A stretch of 64,000 nucleotides of DNA. Origin: Stanieria cyanosphaera PCC 7437. GTDB lineage: Bacteria; Cyanobacteriota; Cyanobacteriia; Cyanobacteriales; Xenococcaceae. The stretch covers positions 1-64,000 of the forward strand of contig NC_019749.1 of assembly GCF_000317575.1 (NCBI RefSeq), given 5' to 3'. The first letter of the stretch is position 1. Every line of letters begins with the position of its first letter. The translations under genes and the position numbers were made by a program. A model generated the notes under the pieces. That model was given only the letters and a program-made list of their open reading frames with translations, was not told the origin of the DNA and ran no database searches. Below, one piece after another: positions 52,155 through 61,796 of this stretch.

Positions 52155-53436
52155 TAAAGCCTGGGAGATTATTTTTGAGGAGGAACAAATTCTCGCTCGC
52201 ATTGCCCAAGATGGCTTTTTCCAGATTTCTTCTACGAGAATCAATCAGCAGCGTGAAGCTCGCTTAATGACGAAGTTCGACCATGCCGTCCAACTGCCCC
52301 AAATATTTAAAGACAACAACTTAACGATTCAGCCTACCTCGCGAGGGAATTACATTATTGGGAGTTTTGAAAGTTATTTTCAGCTTCCCAAAAAGTCTAC
52401 AGAAGAGGTTGCTTATCGAGAACTTCCAGCTAACATTGAAACCCTTGAGCCTAGCAACATCTACTCCGAGTCTTCCGCTATTATCTGTGCTTTTCTCTCA
52501 GGCATGATTGATGATGTACTTGGAGAAACTACCAACTTTACAATTTTAGGCAGAATGTCTACAGGGACATTCAAATACTATATTCAAAATACCCAGAATG
52601 GCACGAGGCAAATCATAGATGTGAACAAATCTCAGTGCGAAATCGATGGTGGTTTTGAAGGAGATAGCCAACTTGCCATTGTTGAAGCTAAAGCTGAAAC
52701 TGTTAATGACTTTATTATTAGACAACTTTACTATCCCTATCGACTGTGGAGTTCCAAAATCTCTAAGGAAGTTATTCCTATTTTTCTGACAATTTCCAAC
52801 GATATTTTTACCTTCTATAAATTTCGCTTCACAGATTTACAGGTATATAACTCTATCGAACTAGTTTCAGAGTATAAATATTGTATTAGTAAGTCAGAAA
52901 TAGAAATTTCAGATATAAGAGACATTTTAGAAACTACTAATATTGTCCCCGACCGAAGTGAAACCTTTCCCCAAGCAAATAGCTTTCCAAGAATCATCGA
53001 TCTTTTGGGGCGATTATACAATGCGGAAGAGCCTCTTAATACAGACGATATAACTCTTAACTATGCCTTTGATGTTAGGCAGACTAATTACTATGTTTCA
53101 GCAGCAAATTATTTAGAGTTAGTTAATAGAGTAAAAACTAAAGAGAATGAAGTTACCTATATTTTAAGTGAATTGGGTCAAACTATCATATCTCAGCATC
53201 CACGAAAACGGAGCTTAGAATTAGTTCGGTGTATATTGAGACACAGAATATTCAACTTATCCTTAAAAATTTTCTTCGATAAAGCTCAAAGACCAACAAA
53301 AGAAGAGATTGTAGCAATTATGAAGAACGGAACTGAAAAGATTTCAGAAGGTTCTCAATCTACTCAAATGCGTAGAGCTAGCACTGTTGAAAGGTGGCTT
53401 GAGTGGATATTAGAATTACCTATGACCACTCCATAA
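52129..53436 (+). CDS. Type II restriction endonuclease
   Basis: This 435-aa protein follows and overlaps the methyltransferase. A PD-(D/E)XK-type active site is visible: EIDGGFEGDSQLAIVEAKAE near residues 170-190, with the E-x-K in VEAKA and an upstream acidic residue. A helical C-terminal domain (THPRKRSLELVRCILRHRIF, written here by approximate position) follows. It reads as a type II enzyme of a methyltransferase-linked family. Substrate specificity is unknown. It runs convergently with the truncated helicase. Confidence 0.82.
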   Translation: MTANQSKNDKAWEIIFEEEQILARIAQDGFFQISSTRINQQREARLMTKFDHAVQLPQIFKDNNLTIQPTSRGNYIIGSFESYFQLPKKSTEEVAYRELPANIETLEPSNIYSESSAIICAFLSGMIDDVLGETTNFTILGRMSTGTFKYYIQNTQNGTRQIIDVNKSQCEIDGGFEGDSQLAIVEAKAETVNDFIIRQLYYPYRLWSSKISKEVIPIFLTISNDIFTFYKFRFTDLQVYNSIELVSEYKYCISKSEIEISDIRDILETTNIVPDRSETFPQANSFPRIIDLLGRLYNAEEPLNTDDITLNYAFDVRQTNYYVSAANYLELVNRVKTKENEVTYILSELGQTIISQHPRKRSLELVRCILRHRIFNLSLKIFFDKAQRPTKEEIVAIMKNGTEKISEGSQSTQMRRASTVERWLEWILELPMTTP

Positions 53437-53470
53437 TTTCAAACAAAATTTTTTATCTTGGAGATACAAA

Positions 53471-55400
53471 TTACTGTAATTCAGACTGAGACAAAATCAA
53501 ATTTAATATGTTAAGTTCTTTAGAATTCATCAAATATTTATCGCTGAATTGCTTCTCTCTCATCTCTTTGAGACTATAGCTGCGAAAGATTAAGAAAGGA
53601 ATTTTTTCGTATTTGTAACCAATTGGTATAATTTGACCTATGGGAAATATAGAACTTACATAAACTTCTAAAATATCCCGAAATCTTTGGTCTTCAGGTT
53701 CAATTTCTTTGTTTCTAAAATAAGTTGTAAAAGTCTCGTTGACCAAAAATACAAATAGTGGAACGGCATAATAACGGTCGAAATATTTGTTTTCTTGTTC
53801 TAATCTTTGATTGCGATACTTTTGCTGTTCTAACTCTACGATCAACTGTAAAGCATCTTTAATTGAAACCTGAATATTTTCTGATAAACGGGTATCTTGT
53901 TCTAATTCAGAGAGAATTTCTGCTAAAGTTATAGTCTGGTCGTCTATTTTCAGTCGATAAACTTCTTCTACTTTTTTATTATCTAGCGATACTATAAGTA
54001 AACTTCCCAATATATATCCTGTTTGAATTGCAGGAAAATCGAGTAGTGTATGCAAACTACCATCAATTAACTTATTAAAAGCTTGGCGAATATCATCTAA
54101 TAATTTTAGATAAGATAATTGCTTATCTGTTGTTTTTTTTGCCAGATCGTGAATAGTAATATCTGCTGTCTTCATCAACTCTTCTAATTGTTTAGCAGCT
54201 TTTTGAATGCGTAAATCGTGGCTGCGTTTGCGAAACTCTTTTTTGAGGCTTCTAATTAATTTTTCGATTTTATTGCTAAGAGACTCTCCTGCGGTAAAAA
54301 CTGACTTTCCACCTACAGGAATCATCATGTATTTTTCGTTAGCAATATTCCCGTAACCATATATTCTCGTTCTGATTGAGACGTGAAGAATGATTAAAAA
54401 GTTAAGTAGATTGAGTTTACTTTCTTGTAGTGAATATTTACGGTCATCTCCATCTTCAATATAGTAAACAGCTTGTTCGGTAAGATAGAAAATCAAATGT
54501 TTATCTTCTGCATCTATTTGAGGGTTTCCTCTCCCGCGATAGATTACTTGAATGACTTCCATTAAGTTGGCTTCAATCTCGAAACGAGGAAAATCTACCA
54601 GAATATGTTTGGCACGAGGAAAAGATAAGCCTCGACTAGCAGAAGCAGTCATAAAGATGATTTGAACTTGGTCTTTATGTTTGTGTATTTTTTGTTTATC
54701 AAATTGAGATAAATCTGCGTGTATTTCTAAGTAGTCTAGATCGGGTTCAAATCGTTGTTTATTACTTTGAAGAGTATTAATTAAATCGCTTAAGCGGTTT
54801 TTATCTTGGATATAAACAATTATTTGTTCTTTAGGTGAATTTGCTTGTATTTTTTCTAGATCGTTAATTATTTCTGTTTGTGTACGTTGTTCCAGGTCGT
54901 ATTTTTTTGTACTGTAAACTTTCTTATTTCGTTCTTGAAATCTAAGGGATTGAATTAATGTTTTGTAAGTAATGTGCAGATTATTTGCGGGATAGGAGTT
55001 AGTATTAATAGCTATAGCAGGGGCAGCATTAAATGTAAATGATTCAGTTGTCAGACAGGCATTTAATTTGGGGGCTTTTCTGAAAAATATTTTGTTGGGT
55101 TCGGCAGCAGTATCTGATAAGTGTTGCTTGATAACATCTGCATCAATAATCGAAGCATCTGCGACAATAATTTTGGTATTAAAGTAATTTTGGTTGGTTA
55201 ATCCATATAGTTTTAATCGTTCGCTAACCCCTAGTAAAAAGTCTACTCCACTGCGATCGCCTGTAATTTCGTCAATAGCGATAAAGATATGCTTAACCCG
55301 TTGGGATAGCTTCTGTAGTTTAGTTTCAATTGGCTTGGCTTCAGTTTCGTTATAAACATCCCTAAAGATGCGTTGAAAGTGGGTTAGGGTATCTTGTCCC
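53471..55400 (-). CDS. Helicase-related protein, N-terminally truncated by IS copy 2
   Basis: The frame stays open from the IS border at 55400 to the stop at 53471 (about 640 codons). It has a Walker B-type motif IFIAIDEITGDRSG near 55260 and a helicase C-terminal domain: IFMTASASRGLSF and VIYRGRG (motif VI) near 54560. Walker A is missing because the 5' part is lost at the IS. A long helical C-terminal half follows. The only internal start is at 54652, which would make a protein lacking the motor. It may have been part of a restriction or defence locus with the methyltransferase and endonuclease. Confidence 0.75.
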
Positions 55401-56695
55401 CCTTACAAGGGTAGGTTTTTTACAAAGGGAGGAGTAAAAGCTCAGAAATAAGGTAAAAGTATTAAGAGAAGTAAATAGTATAGTTATCATGAGATGAAAT
55501 TAAATCAACATCTCAAAGATTGGAAACAGATTGTCAGTCAAAAATTTCCAGACCTGAGTCTACCTCAAGTTTCTGGATTAGCAACCTGGAGTTTTGGAAT
55601 GGTAATGACACAATCAAGCAGTCTGACTAAAGTTTCCACGTTAATTGCCAAAATCAATCAGGAGAAAGACAATACGGTACGCCAAAGATTGAAAGAATGG
55701 TACAAAGAAGAAACAGCCAAAGCCAAAACAGGGAATAAAAGAGTATCTCTGGAAGTAAAAGGCTGTTTTGCCTCATTACTAAAATGGATTGTCGATTTAC
55801 TACCTCAAAGTAATCAAGAGTTACCAATGGCATTAGATGCCACCAGTATCGGTCAAAATTTTGTAGTTCTTTCAATCAATGTTTTATATCGAGGTAGTGC
55901 CATTCCTATAGCTTGGAAAGTGGTTAAAGGGACAGACAAAGGTAGTTGGAAACCGTACTGGAAAGAACTGTTTCAATCTCTCAACAATGTTGTGCCGACA
56001 GATTGGAAGGTAATCGTTAGTGCTGATAGAGGATTGTATGCTCCTTGGCTATACGAACAGATTGTGAAATTAGGTTGGCATCCGTTTTTACGAATTAATC
56101 ACCAAGGTCAATATCGACGACAAAATTCATCTTTATGGTATTCTCTATCAACAGTTGTAACTGATGCTGGCGAGAGTTGGTCTGGACGAGTGACTTGCTT
56201 TAAAAGCAATCAGATTGATTGTACTCTTCTAGCTCGATGGGATGAGGGTTATACTGACCCTTGGTTAATTCTCACGGATTTAAAATCAACTGATGCTGAT
56301 ATTGGTTGGTATGGATTTCGCTCTTGGATTGAATGTTCCTATAGAGATGTCAAAAGTGATGGTTGGCAATGGCATAAAACTCGTCTTTTGAAAGCCGAGA
56401 GAGCCGAACGTCATTGGTTAGCAATGGCAGTGGCTATGCTGTGGATGGTTACTCTGGGTGGAGAACAGGAAATTTCCTCTAAGGATGAATTAATTGGCGA
56501 TCGCTCTTTAGCTTTTGAACCCACTCCTACTCGTCAAATCTCTTGTTTTCTTAATGGTTTGTTAACTATAGTAGCGCGACTGCTCAATGGTCAGTCTGTC
56601 GCTCTTGGTCGTTTGCTTCCTTTCTCTTTCAATCACTTCAGCGATTTGGCTTTTTCTGATTCTTCGTAGATTGTAAAAAACCTACCCTTGTAAGG
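55401..56695 (+). mobile_element. IS4-family insertion sequence, copy 2
   Basis: The same 1295-bp element as copy 1 with the same 25-bp inverted ends. The flanking nine bases differ (TCTTGTCCC left, GCCGTCGCC right), so there is no target duplication. The left flank is the interior of the helicase gene and the right flank is the 562-bp duplicate of the backbone. This is a junction, not a clean insertion. Confidence 0.92.
55494..56669 (+). CDS. IS4-family DDE transposase (copy 2)
   Basis: 391 aa, identical in protein to the transposase at 13538-14713, with the same DDE and Y-(2)-R-(3)-E-(6)-K signature. Intact and probably active. Confidence 0.93.
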   Translation: MKLNQHLKDWKQIVSQKFPDLSLPQVSGLATWSFGMVMTQSSSLTKVSTLIAKINQEKDNTVRQRLKEWYKEETAKAKTGNKRVSLEVKGCFASLLKWIVDLLPQSNQELPMALDATSIGQNFVVLSINVLYRGSAIPIAWKVVKGTDKGSWKPYWKELFQSLNNVVPTDWKVIVSADRGLYAPWLYEQIVKLGWHPFLRINHQGQYRRQNSSLWYSLSTVVTDAGESWSGRVTCFKSNQIDCTLLARWDEGYTDPWLILTDLKSTDADIGWYGFRSWIECSYRDVKSDGWQWHKTRLLKAERAERHWLAMAVAMLWMVTLGGEQEISSKDELIGDRSLAFEPTPTRQISCFLNGLLTIVARLLNGQSVALGRLLPFSFNHFSDLAFSDSS

Positions 56696-56942
56696 GCCGT
56701 CGCCTGGGGTCTCCCCAGGCATTTATGCGCCCCGTGATGAAGATTTAGAGTTTTGTTTTGATGATTTCATCACTTTGGATTATTTAGAGCATCAGGCGAG
56801 AAAGATTGCTGCTAATTCTGGGTTGATTGGTATCCTACTTCCAGATTTTCGTGCTGCTTTTTCTCAAGCTAATTCTGCTCAGAGGGAAAGGATTAGGAGT
56901 GTAATCTCTTCGATCTATCCCGACTTACTCAACCTAATTTAA
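56696..56942 (+). pseudogene. C-terminal fragment of the replication-type gene
   Basis: Eighty-two codons ending SIYPDLLNLI and stop, identical to the end of the gene at 5546-7333. It has no start and begins at the IS. Part of the duplicated segment. Confidence 0.85.
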
Positions 56943-56970
56943 CTATTTTCCTATCGAAGAGGCGATCGCT

Positions 56971-58752
56971 ATGTTAGGAAAAGAAATTGTTAGGGAAAAT
57001 GAATTGTGTTTGACTACTCTGGGACTGTCGGACATTCTGGCTGAATGCGAACGTGTCGATTTGGGTAGAGCGATTCCGACCCACTCTTCACTTTCTGCTC
57101 TCACGGCTACGGGTATTTCTTCCGATGGATTCGATTGGCTATTGCCGATAACACTCCAAGAAGAACTTCTATCATTTGCCGAAAAACTGTCATCTCAAAA
57201 CGGACAGCTCACGCTGTCGAGCTTGGTTCGACAGACGTGTCCTCAATTACTGGGGGGTAAGAGCAGCCTTAAGCAAAGAATAAGTGTAGAAAGATGCGGT
57301 CTAAAATGGGCGCAGCAGCTTGTTACCAAACATCATTATTTACACAGACCAATTCACCCGCGATCGCTTCCTTTTGCCTACAGCATTTCACTTGATGATG
57401 AAATTGTTGGAACTATCATTATGGCCACTCCTCACTTTACGAAGAAGAAAGGATTATTTGGCTACGATGGTTTACCTACTAAATGGCAGGTTTTACAAAT
57501 TGCTCGTCTTTGGATTGACCCAAAATACCAGCATCCGCAAAGCAACGGCCACGCTTCTAACATTGCTAGTTGTGCGATCGCCAAAGTTTTAAAACGGGTT
57601 AATGATGATTGGTTAGAACACCACCCACCAAAATACTTAGACCAACCTTTTAATATTGAGTTGGTTATTTCCTATGCCGATACCAGTGTAGGCCACCAGG
57701 GAACTATCTATCGTGCTGCTAACTTTCAAAGGTGGGGGGAAACTACTAACAATCGTCCTCGACATGGGTTATCTAAAGGAAGTAAAGAACCAAAGATACT
57801 TTATATATACAGGTTCAAGCAAAAATCAAAATCTTCGATTAAGAATTCAAAAGTTTTACTGGGGGGAGATAAAAATTCCCCCATACAAGAAGACAAGAAA
57901 CGTCCATCACCTAGCCAAGAGATTTCTATTCCCTGTCTCATCAAGCAACCCAAACAACCTGAACTTAAGGGAGTAATTAAACAGGATTTGGGCGATCGCT
58001 TTGTCGTTTACATTCCCTCAGATGATTCTACGGTTACAGTTTCCAAGCTGTTAGTCTATCCAGATTTTCCTGAGAGTAAAAGTAGTGGACAGATCGAGAA
58101 AAACCCTAGTCAAAAATTACACCCCAGTAAAAACAACCCTAGGAAGCGGTGCGACCCTGCGGATTCTCAATCCGCTAAGGAACGCGCACCAAGAAACAGG
58201 CGTAAAAAAGGAGAAGGCAACGGCTCTATCCATTACCGCACCGTGACGAAGAATGGTAAAGAATACACTGATGCTTACTATCATTACGTAGAAAACGGTC
58301 AGAAAAAAACCAAATATATCCCCAAAACGCTGCTGAATAAAGTCCAAGAAGCAGAATCTTCAAAGCTTCCCGTCTCTGATATTTTATTTTTACTGGGGGG
58401 AGATAAGAAAAACCCTAGGAAAAGTTCTAACACTTCATTAACTTCAGTAGATGAAAAACTTAATGATAGTTGTGTCGAACAAGATAATTTAAACCCTAGG
58501 AAAAGCATACCCCCCAGTACAAGAAAGCGCAAACAAGGATGCGGTACGGGTTATATCGAATGCAAACCCATTCAACGCAGTGGCAAAGAGTATCAACAAT
58601 ACTGGTATCACTATGAGGAGTGGAGACAGGGCGATCGCCTGACTAAAAAGTCTCGTTACATTCCCAAGCGGTTATTGGCAAGAATAGAGAAGTTGGAGGC
58701 GGAGAAAGTAGCAGTGAGGAAGATTTTAGAAGTTTTGGGGGTGAAAAGATAG
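56971..58752 (+). CDS. Mom-like DNA modification domain fused to GTGYI-type repeat domains, 593 aa
   Basis: Residues 1-95 equal those of the 377-aa paralogue. About 97-290 form a GNAT-like domain with KHHYLHR, LQIARLWIDP and YADTSVGHQGTIYRAANF, the pattern of the Mom family, whose phage Mu member modifies adenines to evade restriction. After a beta-rich segment, two repeat domains (GEGNGSIHYRTVTKNGKEY and GCGTGYIECKPIQRSGKEY) follow. Four linkers carry the ACTGGGGGG motif. Family A element A4 and family C element C2 lie in frame. A DNA-modifying function is plausible; the Mom assignment rests on motif likeness only. Confidence 0.65.
   Translation: MLGKEIVRENELCLTTLGLSDILAECERVDLGRAIPTHSSLSALTATGISSDGFDWLLPITLQEELLSFAEKLSSQNGQLTLSSLVRQTCPQLLGGKSSLKQRISVERCGLKWAQQLVTKHHYLHRPIHPRSLPFAYSISLDDEIVGTIIMATPHFTKKKGLFGYDGLPTKWQVLQIARLWIDPKYQHPQSNGHASNIASCAIAKVLKRVNDDWLEHHPPKYLDQPFNIELVISYADTSVGHQGTIYRAANFQRWGETTNNRPRHGLSKGSKEPKILYIYRFKQKSKSSIKNSKVLLGGDKNSPIQEDKKRPSPSQEISIPCLIKQPKQPELKGVIKQDLGDRFVVYIPSDDSTVTVSKLLVYPDFPESKSSGQIEKNPSQKLHPSKNNPRKRCDPADSQSAKERAPRNRRKKGEGNGSIHYRTVTKNGKEYTDAYYHYVENGQKKTKYIPKTLLNKVQEAESSKLPVSDILFLLGGDKKNPRKSSNTSLTSVDEKLNDSCVEQDNLNPRKSIPPSTRKRKQGCGTGYIECKPIQRSGKEYQQYWYHYEEWRQGDRLTKKSRYIPKRLLARIEKLEAEKVAVRKILEVLGVKR
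57202..57242. repeat. Family A palindromic element, copy A4
   Basis: The same 41-bp element as A1, carried along in the 562-bp duplication. It is in frame in the 593-aa protein. Confidence 0.8.
58148..58190. repeat. Family C palindromic element, copy C2 (in-frame)
   Basis: A 43-bp element with outer GGTGCGACCC and GGAACGCGCACC and the inner stem GCGGATT/AATCCGC. It encodes RCDPADSQSAKERAPR in the Mom-like protein, in a segment the 377-aa paralogue does not have. Confidence 0.8.
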
Positions 58753-58965
58753 AGCGATCGCTTTTTAAGAGAGATTGAAATCAGTAAAGAATGAAAAATA
58801 ATTTTTTGGCTTTGATGTAAATAAATATAAAACTTTGCATAAAAAGCAACAGTTTAAGAATAGTCCTTATAAAAAGATGACGGAATGTTGTCTCATCACT
58901 AGACATAATAGGTACGAGTAGCCTTTTTATGTGTACTAAGTTTAGATATAGATAACGACAAAAAA
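58753..58965. other. AT-rich spacer
   Basis: No accepted gene. A HIP1-like octamer lies next to the preceding stop codon. It probably contains the promoter for the GH13 gene. Confidence 0.35.
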
Positions 58966-59122
58966 ATGTCAATAACAATAGATCTCTTAAAACGAAAAGA
59001 AACATATTTTATGGCGACCTGGTGCTACAGATATTTCCCCAACTCTTTTTATCGGGCTTAGTACTGAAGCAATAGAACGATTTAAAGAAATTCCCCTCGT
59101 TGTTTCGCCTACATTTCCAGAC

Positions 59123-60991
59123 TTGTGGGAAGTTGAAGCTACCAAGTGCCAACTTGAAGAAGGCAGAGTTTACTACTATTGGTTTAAAGTTCGCAACACA
59201 GAACCTTATGATTCTGGTAATGTCAATCAAATACTCTACTGCACCGATCCCATAGCATTTACTATCGATCGTCGCGTTCGCGCTCCTAAACCTGAAAATG
59301 TTCTAATAGGTAAGACAGGCATTTCCAGTTCAGCTCCGGCTAGTGTCATTCTTTATCAAAACAGAAAGTTGATTCCCTGCGATCCTGACGGCAGAATTAT
59401 AGATTGGAATAACGACACTTCTCCAAGAGAATTACCACCTAATAATAAACTAGTCATCTACGAATTACCAACTCGCTGGACGCGCCTTACCTCGCGTGAC
59501 GGAATTGAAGTTGGCAACGGAACATTTAAGGACGCTTTAGCTTTGCTAGTTCCAAACTTATTGGCTCCAACCTTTTTAACAGTTGCTGCTCTTAACAACC
59601 GAGCGCATCTCCTCGAATTGGGAATCAACGCTTTTGAATTACTACCTCCAGCAGATAGCGACCAACCTGACCAATGGGGTTATGGAACTTCCAACTATTT
59701 TGCTGCTGATTTTGAACTGGGTTTTCCTGTTTCCGCACCCGAACCGACAGCCTCGCATGACCTCGTTGAATTGATTAAAACCTGCCATCAAAAAAATATT
59801 CGTTTTTTTAAAGATACGGTTATGGCGTTTGCTACCGGAACTTCGCTTCGGAATATTAACTTTTTAGATTTTTTTGTCAAATTTGGTAGTGGCGATCCCG
59901 AACAAGAAGGACGAGATGGCTTTGGCGGAGATTTGATCAAATATAATTACTCAGTATCGGGATACGAGCCAATAAGTGGGAAACAAAACAATCTTTTTCC
60001 CGCACGTGCTTTTCTTAAAGCTTATTTGTTTCATTGGCTGACTTACTATCGAGTAGATGGTTTGCGTCTTGATAGCGTCAACAATATTAAAAACTATGAC
60101 TTTCTTGAGGAAGTCAAAAATTTTTCACGTGCTGTTTGGAAAGAACGTCAAGGCAATGATGGTAACTTCTTGGTTATTGGAGAAAGTATAGGCTTTCAAC
60201 GTGCCATGCTCGACCAAAAACGGTTAGATAGTTTTTGGAATGAGGATTTTAAGTATCGCGTCAAATCTGCGGTTGTGGGAAGAAATTACAAAGACGATCC
60301 TAACTTTGAAACTACCATACGCAAAATGATCGATTGTCGTAATCTCAATCTGGGTTTTCAAGATGGCTCTCAAGTCATTAACTACATTACCTCTCATGAT
60401 GTCGAGGGAGAAGGTGCCGAGCGACTTTATAATTACCTCGATTTTTTCAAAATATATGAGAAAGAACAGCGTATTAAACTAGCGTTTGTTTGTCTGTTGA
60501 CAGCAGTAGGAATTCCTATGATTTTGGCAGGCGATGAATTTGCCGATCGAATGGACAATGATATTTTTAATGTCTCAGGAGATGAGCGAAATTTTAGAAA
60601 GCAAGTCGATCCAGTTAACTTCTCTCGTTGGGATGATGAATGGAGAAAGCGTGTTTTTTACTATGTAGCTCGACTAATTAAGTTTCGTACCAAATCGGAG
60701 GCACTAGCAGTTAACGATACTGATTTTATCCACGTAGATTTCAACCAGGGTAAGCGTATTCTTGCCTGGAAACGAGGTTCTGGAAATGATGTTGTCGTTG
60801 TAGTGGCTAATTTTTCTGACTGGGGAAGCGATCTTCATAGTCCTAATGCAAAATATCTAGTCCAAAACTGGCCTCCACTTCCTTCTGGTAAAAAGTGGCA
60901 TGAAATTACTCAAGAGCGCGATATTCCTATTGAGTGGGCAGGCAAAGAACCTATTTTTCCTTGGGAAGCAAAAGTGTATGCTGTTGTTTAG
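59123..60991 (+). CDS. Glycoside hydrolase family 13 (alpha-amylase-like) protein
   Basis: This enzyme has GH13 catalytic motifs: DGLRLDSVNN (nucleophile Asp), LVIGESIG (acid Glu) and YITSHDVEG (Asp). An N-terminal beta domain and a C-terminal beta-sheet flank the barrel. It would act on alpha-glucans or related sugars. Coding sequence continues upstream of 59123: from 59009 the frame reads GATDISPTLFIGLSTEAIERF, and a plausible ATG at 58966 (MSITIDLLKRKETY) is in another frame. A one-base insertion in the T-run near 59007-59010 would explain it, so the gene may be inactive or start at a TTG. Confidence 0.85.
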   Translation: MWEVEATKCQLEEGRVYYYWFKVRNTEPYDSGNVNQILYCTDPIAFTIDRRVRAPKPENVLIGKTGISSSAPASVILYQNRKLIPCDPDGRIIDWNNDTSPRELPPNNKLVIYELPTRWTRLTSRDGIEVGNGTFKDALALLVPNLLAPTFLTVAALNNRAHLLELGINAFELLPPADSDQPDQWGYGTSNYFAADFELGFPVSAPEPTASHDLVELIKTCHQKNIRFFKDTVMAFATGTSLRNINFLDFFVKFGSGDPEQEGRDGFGGDLIKYNYSVSGYEPISGKQNNLFPARAFLKAYLFHWLTYYRVDGLRLDSVNNIKNYDFLEEVKNFSRAVWKERQGNDGNFLVIGESIGFQRAMLDQKRLDSFWNEDFKYRVKSAVVGRNYKDDPNFETTIRKMIDCRNLNLGFQDGSQVINYITSHDVEGEGAERLYNYLDFFKIYEKEQRIKLAFVCLLTAVGIPMILAGDEFADRMDNDIFNVSGDERNFRKQVDPVNFSRWDDEWRKRVFYYVARLIKFRTKSEALAVNDTDFIHVDFNQGKRILAWKRGSGNDVVVVVANFSDWGSDLHSPNAKYLVQNWPPLPSGKKWHEITQERDIPIEWAGKEPIFPWEAKVYAVV

Positions 60992-61053
60992 TAACAAAAG
61001 AACTTATTTTTTTCAATCTATTATCACCTGAAAGCTAACTATCTCATTAGAAC

Positions 61054-61547
61054 TTATCTTGATTTTTCGCTCCAGCGATCGCCTCTTACTTCCCACTCCT
61101 GTAATTGTTCTAGCAAACCAGCAGGTGGTTTTTTCCCCTTAACTCGATACTCACGCAGAACTAAATTGCTCACACCCAAAAGTTCTGCTAGTTCCTGGTC
61201 TGTCAGTCCCGATTCTTCCTTAGATTCTTCTGTTGAGGTTTCAGGAGTTGGCTCATCCTTAGTTTTGTTCACCTCACTTTTAGCTTCAGATTCAATTAAC
61301 TGCTCCAACTGAGATAGCAGAGATTCGAGTTTCTTCCTCTTTTTGGGGTCTTGCCAGAGTTGTTTGGAGGTTTTTAGTTTTTTATAAGTTGTATCGACAC
61401 GAGTTTTGAGTTCTTCTTTCTGCTTGACTGGTTTAAGATCATTTACTTTCTCTTTGATTTGACTCAGAGAGAGGGAGTTGGTAATCGCCTCTTCTAGTAA
61501 CTGTTGTCTGAGTTCTTCATCTTTGAGAGTGGCGATCGCATATTTGA
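61054..61547 (-). pseudogene. 3' fragment of a second parB
   Basis: The frame ([27 protein letters not shown] ... to EWEVRGDRWSEKSR) corresponds to the last 170 or so residues of ParB at 707-1837 with moderate divergence, so it came from a different plasmid and not from a recent duplication. Similarity begins at the HIP1 octamer 61532-61539. There is no start. It marks past recombination with a related replicon. Confidence 0.85.
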
Positions 61548-61796
61548 GGGAACAGTTTGTAGTTAGGACGGTAGAAATTAAGATAGTGCTACCTAAATTT
61601 TTCTCTCAACAGTAATAAATTCAGGAATTAGACACTAAAAAATAAAATTAGGTTTTAGGTTATTCTTAAAAATGTAAATAAATATGTACAAAAGCATAAA
61701 TTTAAAAGAAATAAACCAAGTAACTACAAAAGGACTCTAGTTAAAAAAACAGAGTTTTTTAGTTGAAAATTTACAATTCAAATCAAAATAATCGCT

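Larger units (their letters stand above)
56696..57257. repeat. 562-bp inverted duplicate of 5231-5792
   Basis: The sequence from the IS border to the G6 tract matches the complementary strand of 5231-5792 at what looks like full identity. It includes the last 82 codons of the replication-type gene, the intergenic region, and the first 95 codons of the 377-aa gene. It ends exactly at the G6 tract where the two paralogues diverge. Confidence 0.9.
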
